From assembly GCF_002975435.1 (NCBI RefSeq), contig NZ_PCPT01000004.1, positions 62,001-126,000 of the forward strand: a stretch of DNA of 64,000 nucleotides, given 5' to 3'. Positions 26,947 to 36,588 of the stretch are shown here, in pieces (positions within the stretch are counted from its first letter, which is position 1; each line of letters begins with the position of its first letter). A program made the position numbers and the translations under genes. This DNA is from Arthrobacter sp. MYb227. GTDB lineage: Bacteria; Actinomycetota; Actinomycetes; Actinomycetales; Micrococcaceae. A model generated the notes under the pieces. That model saw nothing but the letters and a program-made list of their open reading frames with translations, did no database searches and was not told where the DNA came from.

Positions 26947-27473
26947 GCGCGAATTTCTCCTTGGGGCTTTTCAAGTTGTTGTGGGGCAATATTCCAAGAC
27001 CCGGATTTTCCTCCGGACTTGGCCAAGACCCGCATGCCACCGATGCTTGCATGCTTATCAACGGCCTTGATCATGTCATATAAGGCAAGGGCAGCAGTGC
27101 TCACCGCGGTCAGTGCCTCCATTTCAACACCCGTCACGCCACGGGTTTTGACCGTTGCCAGGATACGCACCGATCCTGTGGGGTCTAATTCAAAGTCAAT
27201 GACGACCTTGGAAATAGGCAGCGGATGGCAGAGCGGGATCAAGTCCGAGGTTTTCTTGGCTCCCATGATTCCGGCAATGCGGGCTACCGCCAGGGCATCT
27301 CCCTTGGGCATTCCCGCGGTGGAGATCAGCGAAAGGACCTCGGCGGTGCTGTGAAGTGTTGCTTCTGCCGTTGCCTCGCGGTTGGTTTCAATTTTGGCGC
27401 TGACATCCACCATGTGGGCGCTGCCGTCTTGACGCACGTGTGAGAGTGCACCGGGGGTATTTTCCTGGCTCAT
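26943..27473 (-). CDS. moaC: Cyclic pyranopterin monophosphate synthase MoaC
   Basis: MoaC acts with MoaA to form cyclic pyranopterin monophosphate from GTP. The 176-residue protein shows M-V-D-V-S-A-K near the N-terminus, [14 protein letters not shown] and [10 protein letters not shown]. All are family signatures. It has 4-nt overlaps with moeA and with mogA/moaB. A Ser/Gly/Lys-rich tail follows the core. Confidence 0.96.
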   Translation of the reverse strand: MSQENTPGALSHVRQDGSAHMVDVSAKIETNREATAEATLHSTAEVLSLISTAGMPKGDALAVARIAGIMGAKKTSDLIPLCHPLPISKVVIDFELDPTGSVRILATVKTRGVTGVEMEALTAVSTAALALYDMIKAVDKHASIGGMRVLAKSGGKSGSWNIAPQQLEKPQGEIRA

Positions 27474-28726
27474 GAGCCATCTCCGATCACTAGTGTTTGA
27501 ACAATTTGGCCTGCGGTGAGGCTTGTGGCTTGCTCATCAATGAGGATCACTGAATTGCTGGCCGCTAGGGCCGCAAGCAGGTGGGATGAGGCACCACCCA
27601 GCGGGGTGAAAGTCCCATCCTTATAGGTTCCGCGGCGCACCTGTAGTTTACCGGGCATAGATTCCATCGGCTCGGATAGGACAGCTTCAACCAGCACTCG
27701 GGGCGCCAAGCCGACGTGTTCGGCGAGCGCCGGGCGCAGGAAGATTTCGTAGCTGACATAGGCGCTAACCGGGTTGCCGGGGAAAGCAACGAAGGCAACA
27801 GGGTCGCAGCCGGGCAGGGCGAGGGTTCCGCTTCCTTGGGGGCCGCCTGGTTGCATGGCAACAGATCCAAAGCTGATGCCGTAGGTGGTGAGGACTTCTT
27901 TGACGACGTCGAAGGCTCCCTTGGAGATTCCTCCGCTGCTGATGACCAGGTCGTAGCGTAGCCAGCCGGTGGAGAGCGCTTCGATCAGGGATGTCGTGAA
28001 CTGTTCCGGGGAGTCATCGAGTACCCCGACGTTAGTGACCGTGCATCCGGCTGCTTGCAGTGCGCTGGAAAGTAGCGTGGTGTTGGCGTCGTGTATTTGT
28101 CCGGGTTTCAGCTCTTGCCCGGGTGCCACTAGTTCGTCCCCAGTGGAGAGCAACAGTACGGAGGGCCGCTGGGTGACAGTGACCTCGTTGATTCCTAGTC
28201 CGGCGAGGATACCGAGGCTTGTGGGTCCTAAGCGGGCTCCTGCGGCTAAGACCGTCTCACCCTCGGCGATGTCACTTCCCTTGTACCGGATGAAGGAACC
28301 CGGGATGCCACCAAAGGGCAGCTGCACGGTGATGCCTGCTGCTATTTGGGTTGCTGTGGGGAAAGCATCTGGTGTTGCCGATTCGATGGGAATGACGGCG
28401 TTGGCTCCACACGGGATGGGGGCACCTGTCATGATGGGTGCCGCGTACCCTAATTTTAGATTTGGGGGTTCTTCACCGGCCGCGATGGCATCAGCGACCA
28501 TCAGTGGGTCGTCATCTAGATCTTCGGTGTTTACCGCGTACCCGTCCATTTGGGAGTTATCCCAGGGTGGCAGTGAGCGTGGGGCTTTCACCGCTGCAGC
28601 GAGTTGTCGCCCGCGGGCGTTGCGTAGTTCTACTTTTTCGCTTCGTGGCTGTCCGAGTGCCTGATCAACTAGTTCTTTGATGATTTCTTGGTGCTCGGTG
28701 ACGCTGCGGCGAAATGGTGAGGTCAT
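27470..28726 (-). CDS. moeA: Molybdopterin molybdenumtransferase MoeA
   Basis: MoeA inserts molybdate into adenylylated molybdopterin. The 418-residue protein has the S-Q-M-D-G-Y-A segment near residue 38, the M-T-G-A-P-I-P motif, the MoCF fold motif I-S-S-G-G-I-S-K-G and the C-terminal domain IV. The stop overlaps moaC by 4 nt. It starts 39 bp after modB, exactly where modC would be expected in a modABC operon. Confidence 0.95.
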   Translation of the reverse strand: MTSPFRRSVTEHQEIIKELVDQALGQPRSEKVELRNARGRQLAAAVKAPRSLPPWDNSQMDGYAVNTEDLDDDPLMVADAIAAGEEPPNLKLGYAAPIMTGAPIPCGANAVIPIESATPDAFPTATQIAAGITVQLPFGGIPGSFIRYKGSDIAEGETVLAAGARLGPTSLGILAGLGINEVTVTQRPSVLLLSTGDELVAPGQELKPGQIHDANTTLLSSALQAAGCTVTNVGVLDDSPEQFTTSLIEALSTGWLRYDLVISSGGISKGAFDVVKEVLTTYGISFGSVAMQPGGPQGSGTLALPGCDPVAFVAFPGNPVSAYVSYEIFLRPALAEHVGLAPRVLVEAVLSEPMESMPGKLQVRRGTYKDGTFTPLGGASSHLLAALAASNSVILIDEQATSLTAGQIVQTLVIGDGS

Positions 28727-28765
28727 GGCACCTATCCTAGGCTTGTTCGGCTGCCAGTTGCAGGA

Positions 28766-29587
28766 TCATTTGTGGAAGATCCGGTTAACTCCTCCGCCGG
28801 CTGCGATCAAGACCAGTAAGTAGATGGCAATGAGCATGAGTGCTATGCCTAGTGCTGCTTGTGGGTCGTTGGAGTTCAGTGCCAGTTCGATCTGTAGTGG
28901 CATGGTGCGGGTTCGTCCCTCAACGGAGCCGGCAAAGGTGATGGTTGCCCCGTACTCCCCCAAAGCTCGCGCGAAAGCCAACAGAGTTCCAACAATGATT
29001 CCCGGTGCTGCCAAGGGAAGGGTGATGTGGCGCAGGATTTGTCCGGAGTTCGCTCCGGCGTTGGCTGCCGAGAGTTCAAGATCTGCGCTCACCGATTCAA
29101 TACTGCTCAGCGCCGCCACAACAAAGAATGGCAGTGAGACGAAGACCTGTACGAGCACCACGGCGCTGGGGGTAAAGCCAATGCCCATGCCCACGTTCTC
29201 TAGCAGGCTGCCAATCATCCCACGGCGTCCCCAGAAGTAAATCAGCGCGAGGCCGGAGACCACCGGCGAGAGCACCAACGGGATCACCAGGATGGCCCGC
29301 ATGATCTGCAATAACGGTCCATTGATCCGTGAGAGCAGTACAGCAAGGGGTAACCCGAGGACTAAGCAGATCAGGGTCGAGATTCCGGCCGTGCCTAGTG
29401 ATAACCACAGGGAGGTAAAGATTTCTGGTTGTGAAAAGACACTACCTAGCTCACTCCAGGGCATGGCAATCATCAGGGCGATCAGCGGACCACCCAGAAT
29501 GAACAACGCTAAAAGCCCCGGGAACCACAACCAACTAGGTGTGGTGGCGGTGCGCAGCCGGGGCGAGTAATGCCTTCGATCACTCAC
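28766..29587 (-). CDS. modB: Molybdate ABC transporter permease ModB
   Basis: The 273-residue permease has six hydrophobic segments and the EAA loop near S-A-A-N-A-G-A-N-S-G-Q-I-L-R that contacts the ATPase. The start is the GTG at 29587, which overlaps the modA stop as GTGA; the longer frame reads into modA in another phase and is unlikely. An ATPase gene (modC) does not follow and the C-terminus is not fused to one. Either another ATPase serves this permease or modC lies elsewhere. Confidence 0.93.
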   Translation of the reverse strand: MSDRRHYSPRLRTATTPSWLWFPGLLALFILGGPLIALMIAMPWSELGSVFSQPEIFTSLWLSLGTAGISTLICLVLGLPLAVLLSRINGPLLQIMRAILVIPLVLSPVVSGLALIYFWGRRGMIGSLLENVGMGIGFTPSAVVLVQVFVSLPFFVVAALSSIESVSADLELSAANAGANSGQILRHITLPLAAPGIIVGTLLAFARALGEYGATITFAGSVEGRTRTMPLQIELALNSNDPQAALGIALMLIAIYLLVLIAAGGGVNRIFHK

Positions 29588-30354
29588 GGAGTATCGAAAC
29601 CAGCCTTCTTCAAGATGGCTTTCGCATCTTCTGTGTGCAGCCACTGCGCGAAGTCACTAGCCGCGCCGCTGGCGTCCTTGTTCACCAATAAGGGATACGT
29701 ATTAGGTTCTACGCCTTCTAGCGCAAAACCTTGAACTTTCCCGTTAGTGCTTGCCACATCGGTTGCATAGACAAAACCGGTGTCGGCCTGGTGACTGGTG
29801 ATCTTTGTGAGTACCGAACGCACATCAACTTCTTCGGTAAATACCCCGGTGAAGTCTGGATGAGCCGCAAGATACGTTGCAGCTGCTCGCCCACAGGGAA
29901 CCGCGGGAGCACACAGTGCAACCGTCTTGTCACCGGGGATACCAGCAATATCCTTGATTTCCGACTCTGTGGTGACCGCCAAGACTAGATGGTTAACGGC
30001 AATATCTTGTGGAGTCTCGTACTCTTCGGGACGCTCCAAGGCCTTGATCGATTGCGTATCGGCGGTCACCAAAAGTGCGGGCTTCTCCCCACCATTGATT
30101 TGAGCCACCAATTTCGATGAAGCCCCAAAGTTCAAAGAGACCTGAAAGTCGGGATCATGGGTGGCGTTATAAGCCTGCACAAGTTCCGGAGCCACATCCG
30201 TTAGGGACGCCGCGGCAAAGAAATCAAAACTAGTCTCTACTGGCTCGGATGAGCCGCCGACCGGAGACTCCACCCCCACGGAACATCCTGCCAAGGCAAG
30301 CCCTACAATCAAACCCATAGTGCCTGTTACTACACGAAATCGAACCTTGCTCAT
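29584..30354 (-). CDS. modA: Molybdate-binding lipoprotein ModA
   Basis: The 256-residue substrate-binding protein has a basic N-terminus, hydrophobic signal segment and lipobox L-A-G-C (Cys near residue 24), so it is anchored to the outer face of the membrane. The mature domain starts with F-F-A-A-A-S-L-T-D-V-A-P-E-L, the ModA signature, and contains N-F-G-A-S-S-K-L and C-A-P-A-V-P-C-G. It overlaps the regulator gene upstream by 4 nt and modB downstream by 4 nt. Confidence 0.95.
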   Translation of the reverse strand: MSKVRFRVVTGTMGLIVGLALAGCSVGVESPVGGSSEPVETSFDFFAAASLTDVAPELVQAYNATHDPDFQVSLNFGASSKLVAQINGGEKPALLVTADTQSIKALERPEEYETPQDIAVNHLVLAVTTESEIKDIAGIPGDKTVALCAPAVPCGRAAATYLAAHPDFTGVFTEEVDVRSVLTKITSHQADTGFVYATDVASTNGKVQGFALEGVEPNTYPLLVNKDASGAASDFAQWLHTEDAKAILKKAGFDTP

Positions 30355-30749
30355 GATTGCCTCGTCTCGATAACAACGTTTGTTGATTTGATAACAGCGG
30401 TAGCCAGCACCCCAGGTTTGAGTCCCAGCTCCTCGACGGCCTCGGTACTCATGAGAGAGACCACCCGAAAAGGACCGGCCTGCATCTCAACCTGAGACAT
30501 CACCGGATCACTACGAACCTCGGTTACCAACCCCACGAACTTATTCCGCGCGGAGCTAGCAACGCTTCCCTCCGGTTGTGGAGCCTTGGCCCGCTCACGC
30601 AGCCACAAGGCAAGTTCGGCACCATCAATCCGTAACGGACCATGCCCCGGATCCACTGCCGAAAGCTGCCCATCGGCAACCAGACGCCGTACGGTGTCGT
30701 CACTGACACCAATCAATGCCGCAGCCTCAGAAATACGCAAAACCGTCAT
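30351..30749 (-). CDS. HTH-TOBE molybdate-responsive regulator (Mop/ModE-like)
   Basis: The 132-residue protein has a MerR-like/excisionase-like helix-turn-helix (RISEAAALIGVSDDTVRRLV) in its first 55 residues. A single TOBE (Mop) domain follows at about 67-130 (NKFVGLVTEV, then VMSQVEMQAG). Such proteins bind molybdate and DNA and control mod and moa genes in actinobacteria. The ATG at 30749 is chosen over an alternative six codons earlier. It is the first gene of the mod-moe-moa operon and is divergent from moaA with 137 bp between, so it likely regulates both directions. Confidence 0.9.
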   Translation of the reverse strand: MTVLRISEAAALIGVSDDTVRRLVADGQLSAVDPGHGPLRIDGAELALWLRERAKAPQPEGSVASSARNKFVGLVTEVRSDPVMSQVEMQAGPFRVVSLMSTEAVEELGLKPGVLATAVIKSTNVVIETRQS

Positions 30750-30820
30750 TACATGACCATAAAGCATTGCATCTGCGAATATCCACTAAATTTTCTACCG
30801 CAAACACAAAACCCAAAATA

Positions 30821-30842
30821 CGGCCGGTAATTCGTCCGGCCG
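30821..30842. promoter_or_regulatory. GC-rich dyad between the HTH-TOBE gene and moaA
   Basis: CGGCCGG and CCGGCCG are separated by 8 nt in an otherwise AT-rich divergent promoter region. The dyad lies 44 bp before the moaA start. It may be the operator of the HTH-TOBE regulator or an RNA hairpin; neither can be shown from sequence alone. Confidence 0.5.
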
Positions 30843-30886
30843 CATAGCACCACCCAAAGCCCAGCAGACTGGTCTACGCTCAATAT

Positions 30887-31993
30887 ATGGCGACGAACAC
30901 AACACCCCCAGTCACAACGACCGTCAGCCTCCCCATGCCCACGATCTTGCAACCAGCGCCCAAAGACGCACCAGGACTCAGCGACAAGTTCGGGCGGCAA
31001 GCAACAGATCTACGCATCTCGCTGATCGACAAATGCAACCTTCGCTGCACCTATTGCATGCCAGCAGACGGCCTCGCGTGGCTCCCCAAGGATCGATTGC
31101 TCACTCTGGAAGAAATCACCAGAATTGTTCGCATCGGTGTTCGAGACTTAGGCATCCGCGAACTACGCCTCACCGGCGGAGAACCGCTGGTACGCGTGGA
31201 CCTGGCCCAAATCATCGCTTCGGTTCGCAACGAATTCCCCGAACTACCCATCTCCTTGACCACCAACGGTGTGGGACTGGCGAAAAAAGCCCAAGCGCTC
31301 GCCGATGCCGGTTTGAGCCGCATCAACGTTTCCTTGGATACCTTGCATTCGGATACCTACGCAACACTGACTCGTAGGAACCAGATTGATTCTGTTTTCG
31401 CCGGTATTGATGCTGCCTTGGCCGCCAAGCTGACCCCGGTGAAAATCAACGCTGTACTGATGCGTGGGATCAATGATGAGCAAGCACCCGAGCTCTTGGC
31501 CTGGGCTCTGGAACGTGGGCTTGAATTACGTTTCATTGAACAGATGCCCCTGGATGCCGACCACACGTGGCGCAAGGACAATATGGTCACCGCGGCCCAG
31601 CTGCGTGAATATCTTGGACAGCGTTTCGTCCTGAGTCCAGACACCCGTCCACGCGCTGGTGCACCGGCCGAACGTTTCCTCGTTTCGAACCTTGGGGAAC
31701 CAGAGAAGATTCTTGGAACCGTTGGCATTATTGCTTCGGTCTCCGAACCTTTCTGTGCCGATTGCCTACGCACCCGTATCACCGCGGAAGGTAAGGTCAT
31801 GAGTTGTCTCTTCTCGCGTGAGGAGACGGATCTTTCGGCGTTGCTGCGCGATGGTAGCGATGATGCGGCGATTGCAGAACGCTGGCGTGCAGCCATGTGG
31901 GGTAAGCCTCGGGCACACGGGATGGATCATGTGGGGCTGGGCTCCAAAGACTTTGTACAATCGGATCGCTCCATGAGCGCCATCGGAGGATAA
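30887..31993 (+). CDS. moaA: GTP 3',8-cyclase MoaA
   Basis: MoaA is the radical-SAM enzyme that starts molybdenum cofactor synthesis from GTP. The 368-residue protein has the radical SAM cysteines C50-x3-C54-x2-C57 (K-C-N-L-R-C-T-Y-C), T-G-G-E-P-L near residue 96, and a second cluster with F-C-A-D-C followed after 13 residues by C. It ends in Gly-Gly, as required. The N-terminus carries a 30-residue Pro/Thr extension before the core. The ATG lacks a clear ribosome-binding site and may be leaderless. moaD overlaps by one base. Confidence 0.97.
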   Translation: MATNTTPPVTTTVSLPMPTILQPAPKDAPGLSDKFGRQATDLRISLIDKCNLRCTYCMPADGLAWLPKDRLLTLEEITRIVRIGVRDLGIRELRLTGGEPLVRVDLAQIIASVRNEFPELPISLTTNGVGLAKKAQALADAGLSRINVSLDTLHSDTYATLTRRNQIDSVFAGIDAALAAKLTPVKINAVLMRGINDEQAPELLAWALERGLELRFIEQMPLDADHTWRKDNMVTAAQLREYLGQRFVLSPDTRPRAGAPAERFLVSNLGEPEKILGTVGIIASVSEPFCADCLRTRITAEGKVMSCLFSREETDLSALLRDGSDDAAIAERWRAAMWGKPRAHGMDHVGLGSKDFVQSDRSMSAIGG

Positions 31994-32298
31994 TGCGCAT
32001 TCGCTACTTTGCGGCGGCGGCAGCTGCCGCAGGCACCAAAGAAGAACAGTTCGATCTTGCCGACCTTGCCGGCACCCAGGGGCCTGTGACACTAGGACAG
32101 GTCCTTGAAGCACTCTCTGCTCGTGAACCGGCTGCGGAACCAGTTTCAAGCGGTGTGCTGGTGCGTCGTGCTACTTCTTTGGCAACGGTTCTTAGCCGCT
32201 GCAGCTTCCTGATCAACGGAACTAGCGTGCAGGACCACGAACACATTCTTGCAGCAACCGATGAACTCGATATCCTTCCGCCGTTCGCTGGCGGATAG
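31993..32298 (+). CDS. moaD: Molybdopterin synthase sulfur carrier subunit MoaD
   Basis: The 101-residue ubiquitin-like protein starts M-R-I-R-Y-F-A-A-A-A and ends L-P-P-F-A-G-G, the C-terminal diglycine that is thiocarboxylated. The start ATG shares its A with the moaA stop. It partners with MoaE. The adenylyltransferase (MoeB/MoeZ) that activates it is not in this window. Confidence 0.94.
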   Translation: MRIRYFAAAAAAAGTKEEQFDLADLAGTQGPVTLGQVLEALSAREPAAEPVSSGVLVRRATSLATVLSRCSFLINGTSVQDHEHILAATDELDILPPFAGG

Positions 32299-32458
32299 GA
32301 AGTCGGGTCCTGCCAAGACAATAGAACGGGGATGCCGAGAAGTCTTCTTTGCCAATCACGGTCCGTAGGCTGAGGATGATTTGCGTGCTTTCCAACGATG
32401 CTTTTTGGCACTTAAAATTCGGTCAGCTGAATACTAGCGGCCCTTTCTAAAACACCCT

Positions 32459-33109
32459 CTAGGATGACTCAGATATTTCATAGTCAACGAGAAAGAGTTC
32501 GTGCTGCATAAAGCCATGCTTGTTGCGCTGACCGGTTTCTTGTGTCTCGAAAGCAGCAAAAGCGTTGTTCCAAATCTGCTTCCTTCGAGCTGCCGTGATT
32601 CTCTTCTTACCAGTTTGTCCTACTGCAGCAAGTAGAAAATTGCTAAAAAGGCGAACGAAATCAGAAGTGCTCACAGGCATTTTAGATAGAACGATGTCGC
32701 AGTCTGTCCCCACAATTTTTCGCCAGTCTTCGAGCCCAAGATAAGAGTCGCAAGCTGCAACTATCAGCACGTCAGTTTTAAACTTAACGCTGTCTGCAAT
32801 CTCACTCAGATATGTTCTCCCAAGTCCGCTAGGAGTCCGAGCAATCCGCCATTCACCGTCTTCGTTATAACCACCATGACCATCAACAATTGTCATGAAC
32901 GGACGATCAGCCGTTGAATTCATTGTCCGAAACGATTCGAGTAGCTGTTCGGAAGATTCAGGCAGTAGCGTTTCTGAAATTTCCAGAAGAATCCGACCAT
33001 TTCCGGGCGAATGCAAGCCCCTCACAAATCCTTCAATTGCCGTTACAGCATTCCTCGTCAGCGTATCCGCTCCATAATTAATAACTGCAATCTGATGTCG
33101 TTGGCTCAC
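32459..33109 (-). CDS. Standalone caspase/CHAT-like putative protease
   Basis: This 216-residue protein has no recognised close family, but it carries two motifs with the spacing of caspase-like (CHAT, metacaspase) catalytic dyads. They are D-G-H-G-G at residues 76-80 after a hydrophobic strand, and V-L-I-V-A-A-C-D-S at 114-122, where C120 would be the nucleophile and H78 the base. No prodomain, TPR or effector domain is attached. Composition is more AT-rich than moaD or agcS, and the gene sits alone between them. Caspase-like folds without the full set of flanking secondary structure are easy to over-call, so this is a hypothesis. Confidence 0.6.
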   Translation of the reverse strand: MSQRHQIAVINYGADTLTRNAVTAIEGFVRGLHSPGNGRILLEISETLLPESSEQLLESFRTMNSTADRPFMTIVDGHGGYNEDGEWRIARTPSGLGRTYLSEIADSVKFKTDVLIVAACDSYLGLEDWRKIVGTDCDIVLSKMPVSTSDFVRLFSNFLLAAVGQTGKKRITAARRKQIWNNAFAAFETQETGQRNKHGFMQHELFLVDYEISESS

Positions 33110-33290
33110 ACAAGTACGCTACCTCACCTATTCAACATATTTTGATTTCAAGAAGCCCTTGTTGAGACATGCTGACAGATCACCGCAAAGAAGATAAACC
33201 ATAGCCTGACAGGGACTTCTATAATCAGAACAGCCAACTTTGTCCATAATTCGAGTTGTTGCCCGGTCATGGGTCGCGATGAAATCGCAA

Positions 33291-33337
33291 AAGCGGCTTG
33301 GATTCCAAAAGTTGATTCTTTGGAATCCAAGCCGCTT
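33291..33337 (-). terminator. Strong intrinsic terminator of agcS
   Basis: A perfect 19-bp stem (arms 33291-33309 and 33319-33337, core GCGGCTTGGATTCC) encloses a 9-nt loop, about 77 bp past the agcS stop. A TTTTGCGATTTC tract ends the minus-strand side. Confidence 0.85.
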
Positions 33338-33413
33338 CTGATTTGGAACGGTCATACTCGTTTTGTTGGGTGCCACCAACGGGTAGTGGCAATCCAACAA
33401 ACGTTTCTAATAC

Positions 33414-34931
33414 TTAGACGCGATCTGTTTCTTTTTCCATGGCAAGGCGCGACTTGCGGGACATGTGGCTGGTGCCGCGAACGTCGCCGGCCTTCCACTC
33501 TTCCCAACCGTCCTGATCCTTCATGAATGCCTCAATCTCGTCCTTGGTGGCTTCGAGCTTCGGGTCATGCTTCAGGTACCAGCGGGTTTCGCGAACGATC
33601 AGACCCGAGAGGATCAACAGACCCACAAGGTTCGGCAATGCCATCAGGCCGTTCATCATGTCCGAGAAGTTCCATACAGCGGTCAGTTCGGTGGTGCAGC
33701 CTACGTATACAACCAAGGCGAAGACAACACGGAACGGCATAACTGCCTTGCGTCCAATCAGACGCTCAATGTTGCGCTCACCGTAGTAGCACCAGCCCAG
33801 GATGGTGGAGAAGGCGAACATAACCAAACCAATGGTCACGATCCAGTGTCCCCATTCACCCGGCAGGCCGAAGGTGAAGGCGTGGCCGGTCATCAGCGAA
33901 GCCTTGATCTGCTCACCGGTGTCCGGGTCAATGTAGTTCCAAGCGCCGGTGGTGATGATGACCAGGCCGGTGAAGGAAACCACGATGATGGTGTCAATGA
34001 AGGTCTGGGTCATGGAGACCAAGCCCTGGCGTACCGGGTGGGAGGTCTGTGCTGCGGCGGCTGCGATAGCTGCCGAGCCCATGCCCGATTCGTTGGAGAA
34101 GATACCGCGAGCAACACCGAACTGAACGGCGATGATAATGGCCGAGCCGGCGAAACCGCCAACTGCCGAGGTGCCGGTGAAGGCTTCGGAGAAGATCTGA
34201 CCGAAGGCTGCAGGAACCTGACCGATGTTGGCGAGCAGGATGTAGAGAGCTGCACCGACGTAGAAGATGATCATGACCGGAACGAAAGCTGCGGTGACCT
34301 TACCGATTGACTTGATGCCACCAACCAGAACAATCATCGACAGCACGGTGAGAACCAGACCGGTGGTCCAGGTCGGAACGCTGAAGGAGTTTTCCAGGTT
34401 GGCTGCAATCGAGTTGCCCTGGGTCATGTTGCCGATACCGAAGCAGGCGATGGTTGCAGCAACCGCGAAGAAGAGAGCAAGGAACTTGCCCAGTGGGCCC
34501 TTGATGCCGCGTTCCAGGTAGTACTGCGGACCACCTGACTTTTCACCGGCGGTATCGGTACCGCGGTAGCGCACACCCAAGAATGCCTCGGAGTACTTGG
34601 CTGCCATACCTACCAGGCCGGTAACCCACATCCAGAACAGTGCGCCCGGTCCACCGATGCCGATGGCCGTTGCCACGCCGACGATGTTACCGGTACCGAC
34701 AGTTGCCGCGAGGGCCGTGGTCAGTGCCTGGAACTGGGAAATGTCGCCTTCGGAGCCGGCGTCCTTACGCTTGAGGATACCTAGGCGCAGTGAGACGCCA
34801 AGCTTGATGAACTGAATGCCACCAAGACGGATGGTCAGGTAGAGGCCGGTGCCAAGCAGCAACGGAATCAGGATGAATGGTCCCCAGATGACGCTACTGA
34901 TGTCCCCGAAGAGTGTTGCGAGATTATCCAT
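33414..34931 (-). CDS. Alanine/glycine:cation symporter family protein (AgcS)
   Basis: The 505-residue transporter has 10-11 membrane segments and the family signatures G-G-I-Q-F and A-A-T-V-G-T-G-N-I-V-G-V-A-T-A-I near residues 75-95, plus N-E-S-G-M-G-S-A-A-I-A-A-A-A near 280. It imports alanine or glycine with sodium. The ATG at 34931 with GGGA upstream is preferred to a TTG 15 nt earlier. The gene stands alone between a terminator and the M16 peptidase gene. Confidence 0.95.
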   Translation of the reverse strand: MDNLATLFGDISSVIWGPFILIPLLLGTGLYLTIRLGGIQFIKLGVSLRLGILKRKDAGSEGDISQFQALTTALAATVGTGNIVGVATAIGIGGPGALFWMWVTGLVGMAAKYSEAFLGVRYRGTDTAGEKSGGPQYYLERGIKGPLGKFLALFFAVAATIACFGIGNMTQGNSIAANLENSFSVPTWTTGLVLTVLSMIVLVGGIKSIGKVTAAFVPVMIIFYVGAALYILLANIGQVPAAFGQIFSEAFTGTSAVGGFAGSAIIIAVQFGVARGIFSNESGMGSAAIAAAAAQTSHPVRQGLVSMTQTFIDTIIVVSFTGLVIITTGAWNYIDPDTGEQIKASLMTGHAFTFGLPGEWGHWIVTIGLVMFAFSTILGWCYYGERNIERLIGRKAVMPFRVVFALVVYVGCTTELTAVWNFSDMMNGLMALPNLVGLLILSGLIVRETRWYLKHDPKLEATKDEIEAFMKDQDGWEEWKAGDVRGTSHMSRKSRLAMEKETDRV

Positions 34932-35116
34932 AGTTATGGTTCCCAAATCTTCTCGTGCGGTGCGAATAAACTGCGACGGTGATCGACGTCACAAGATAAA
35001 CATACTATGCGACGATCCGGCCCCATGTGAGCCCACGCACAAGATCCGAAAGTCGCCGAAAGGATGAACGGAGTCATTTTCGCGATTAACGGTTAAAAAC
35101 GTCTCGATTATGACGC

Positions 35117-35162
35117 AAAAGGCCGCTAGCGCTCCCCTAGTGGGGAAAGTTAGCGGCCTTTT
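35117..35162 (-). terminator. Terminator of the M16 peptidase gene
   Basis: AAAAGGCCGCTA and TAGCGGCCTTTT form a 12-bp stem around a 22-nt loop that itself holds a small hairpin (CCCCTAGTGGGG). It lies 23 bp past the stop, with T-runs at both ends. Confidence 0.85.
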
Positions 35163-35184
35163 GAAGACGAACTATTTTGGGGAT

Positions 35185-36588
35185 TTACATGCCAAACTCT
35201 GCGGCCGAATCAAACGGACCCACCACGGTGATCGTGCGCGGACGCGAAACCAGCAGAGCTGCAAGCTCCTTGACCTGATCGGCGGTGACAGCCTTGACGC
35301 GCTCGAGCGACTCATCGATGTCGTGGAAGACACCGGTGACCAGCTCGGCACGGCCCAGACGCGACATGCGTGATCCCGGATCTTCAAGCGCAAGCACCAT
35401 TCCGCCGGAAAGCTGACCAACTGCTTTGCACAGCTCTTCATCGGTGATGCCGTGCTCGGCAAGCTTCTCAAGCTCGGAGGCAAGCAGCTTGATGACCCGT
35501 TCGGTCTTGGCAGGTGCACACCCTGCGTACATGCCAAAGTAACCGGCATCCGAGTAGGCTGCGGAGAACGAGTAGGTGGAGTAGACAAGTCCGCGCTTCT
35601 CGCGAATCTCCTGGAAGAGGCGTGAGGACATGCCGCCACCCAGGATGGCGTTCAGCACGCTCATTACATGGCGGCGCTCATCGGTGGCCACGATGCCGGG
35701 GCAGCCCATGATGATGTTGACCTGCTCTACGGGGCGGCGAATAACCTCAATGCGCTCCGAGCCGGTGATCTCTACAGGAACAGTGGAGCGACGCTCAACC
35801 GGGCTTGCGCCTTCCTTCAGTTCCCAACCGGCCTCGGTGAGTGCCTTCAGGACCAGCTCGCAGACCACGTCATGGTCAAGGGAGCCTGCTGCGGTGATGA
35901 CAATTTCATCCGGGGTGTAGAAACGCTGGTAGTGCTCCCAAACCGATTCACGGCTAATGCCGGTAATTGCTTCCGGGGTGCCACCGATCGGACGGCCCAG
36001 TGCGTGCTCGCCAAGAACAGCTTCAACAAAGCGCTCGTGCGCAACGTCCCCCGGATCATCCGCATCCATGGCGATCTCTTCGAGGATCACGTCGCGTTCT
36101 TGCTCGAGCTCATTTGGATCAATCACTGCAGAGGTGATCATGTCCGCAATGACGTCAATGGCCATCGGCAGATCGGTGTCCAGCACGCGAGCGAAGTAGC
36201 AGGTGCTTTCCTTGGCGGTTGCCGCGTTGGATTCGCCGCCTACCTCGTCAAAGGCGGAGGCGATTTCCATGGCGGTGCGGCGCTTGGTGCCCTTGAACAA
36301 TAGGTGTTCAAGGAAGTGGGTGGAGCCGTGCTGGCCATCCTGCTCATCACGTGAACCCACACCCACCCAGAAGCCAATGGTTGCCGAACGCTGACCGGGC
36401 ATGGCCTCGGTCAGTACACGAACACCACCGGGGAGTACCGAACGGCGCACGAGTGCGCCACCAGCCTCACCATGGATGATGGTCGGGTCTCCCGCCTCGA
36501 TGGGGGCGGCGGTACCGGTAGCACCGCGCTCCCCTGCCTTAGCAGGGGTTACTCCAACACCGTTGAGCGGCAGGGGAATCATAACCAC
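35185..36588 (-). CDS. M16 family zinc metallopeptidase (pitrilysin/processing-peptidase-like)
   Basis: The 467-residue protein has the inverted zinc motif H-F-L-E-H at residues 91-95 and the downstream glutamate in the segment E-L-E-Q-E-R-D-V-I-L-E-E. The inactive second half-domain, with R-E-K-R-G-L-V-Y, follows. M16 peptidases of this size are encoded directly after pnp in most actinobacteria. Here pnp is 5.7 kb away, separated by accessory genes. A GTG start (36588) is chosen because AGGA lies 8 nt upstream; an internal ATG two codons later is the alternative. Confidence 0.94.
   Translation of the reverse strand: MVMIPLPLNGVGVTPAKAGERGATGTAAPIEAGDPTIIHGEAGGALVRRSVLPGGVRVLTEAMPGQRSATIGFWVGVGSRDEQDGQHGSTHFLEHLLFKGTKRRTAMEIASAFDEVGGESNAATAKESTCYFARVLDTDLPMAIDVIADMITSAVIDPNELEQERDVILEEIAMDADDPGDVAHERFVEAVLGEHALGRPIGGTPEAITGISRESVWEHYQRFYTPDEIVITAAGSLDHDVVCELVLKALTEAGWELKEGASPVERRSTVPVEITGSERIEVIRRPVEQVNIIMGCPGIVATDERRHVMSVLNAILGGGMSSRLFQEIREKRGLVYSTYSFSAAYSDAGYFGMYAGCAPAKTERVIKLLASELEKLAEHGITDEELCKAVGQLSGGMVLALEDPGSRMSRLGRAELVTGVFHDIDESLERVKAVTADQVKELAALLVSRPRTITVVGPFDSAAEFGM

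Noticed and set aside
27565-27870. 101-residue frame inside moeA
   Set aside because: It is fully inside moeA in another phase with proline/serine-rich shadow composition.
30750-30886. Molybdenum-cofactor riboswitch in the moaA leader
   Set aside because: Only a 7-bp GC-rich dyad is visible and the moaA mRNA may be leaderless. There is no sign of the larger Moco riboswitch structure.
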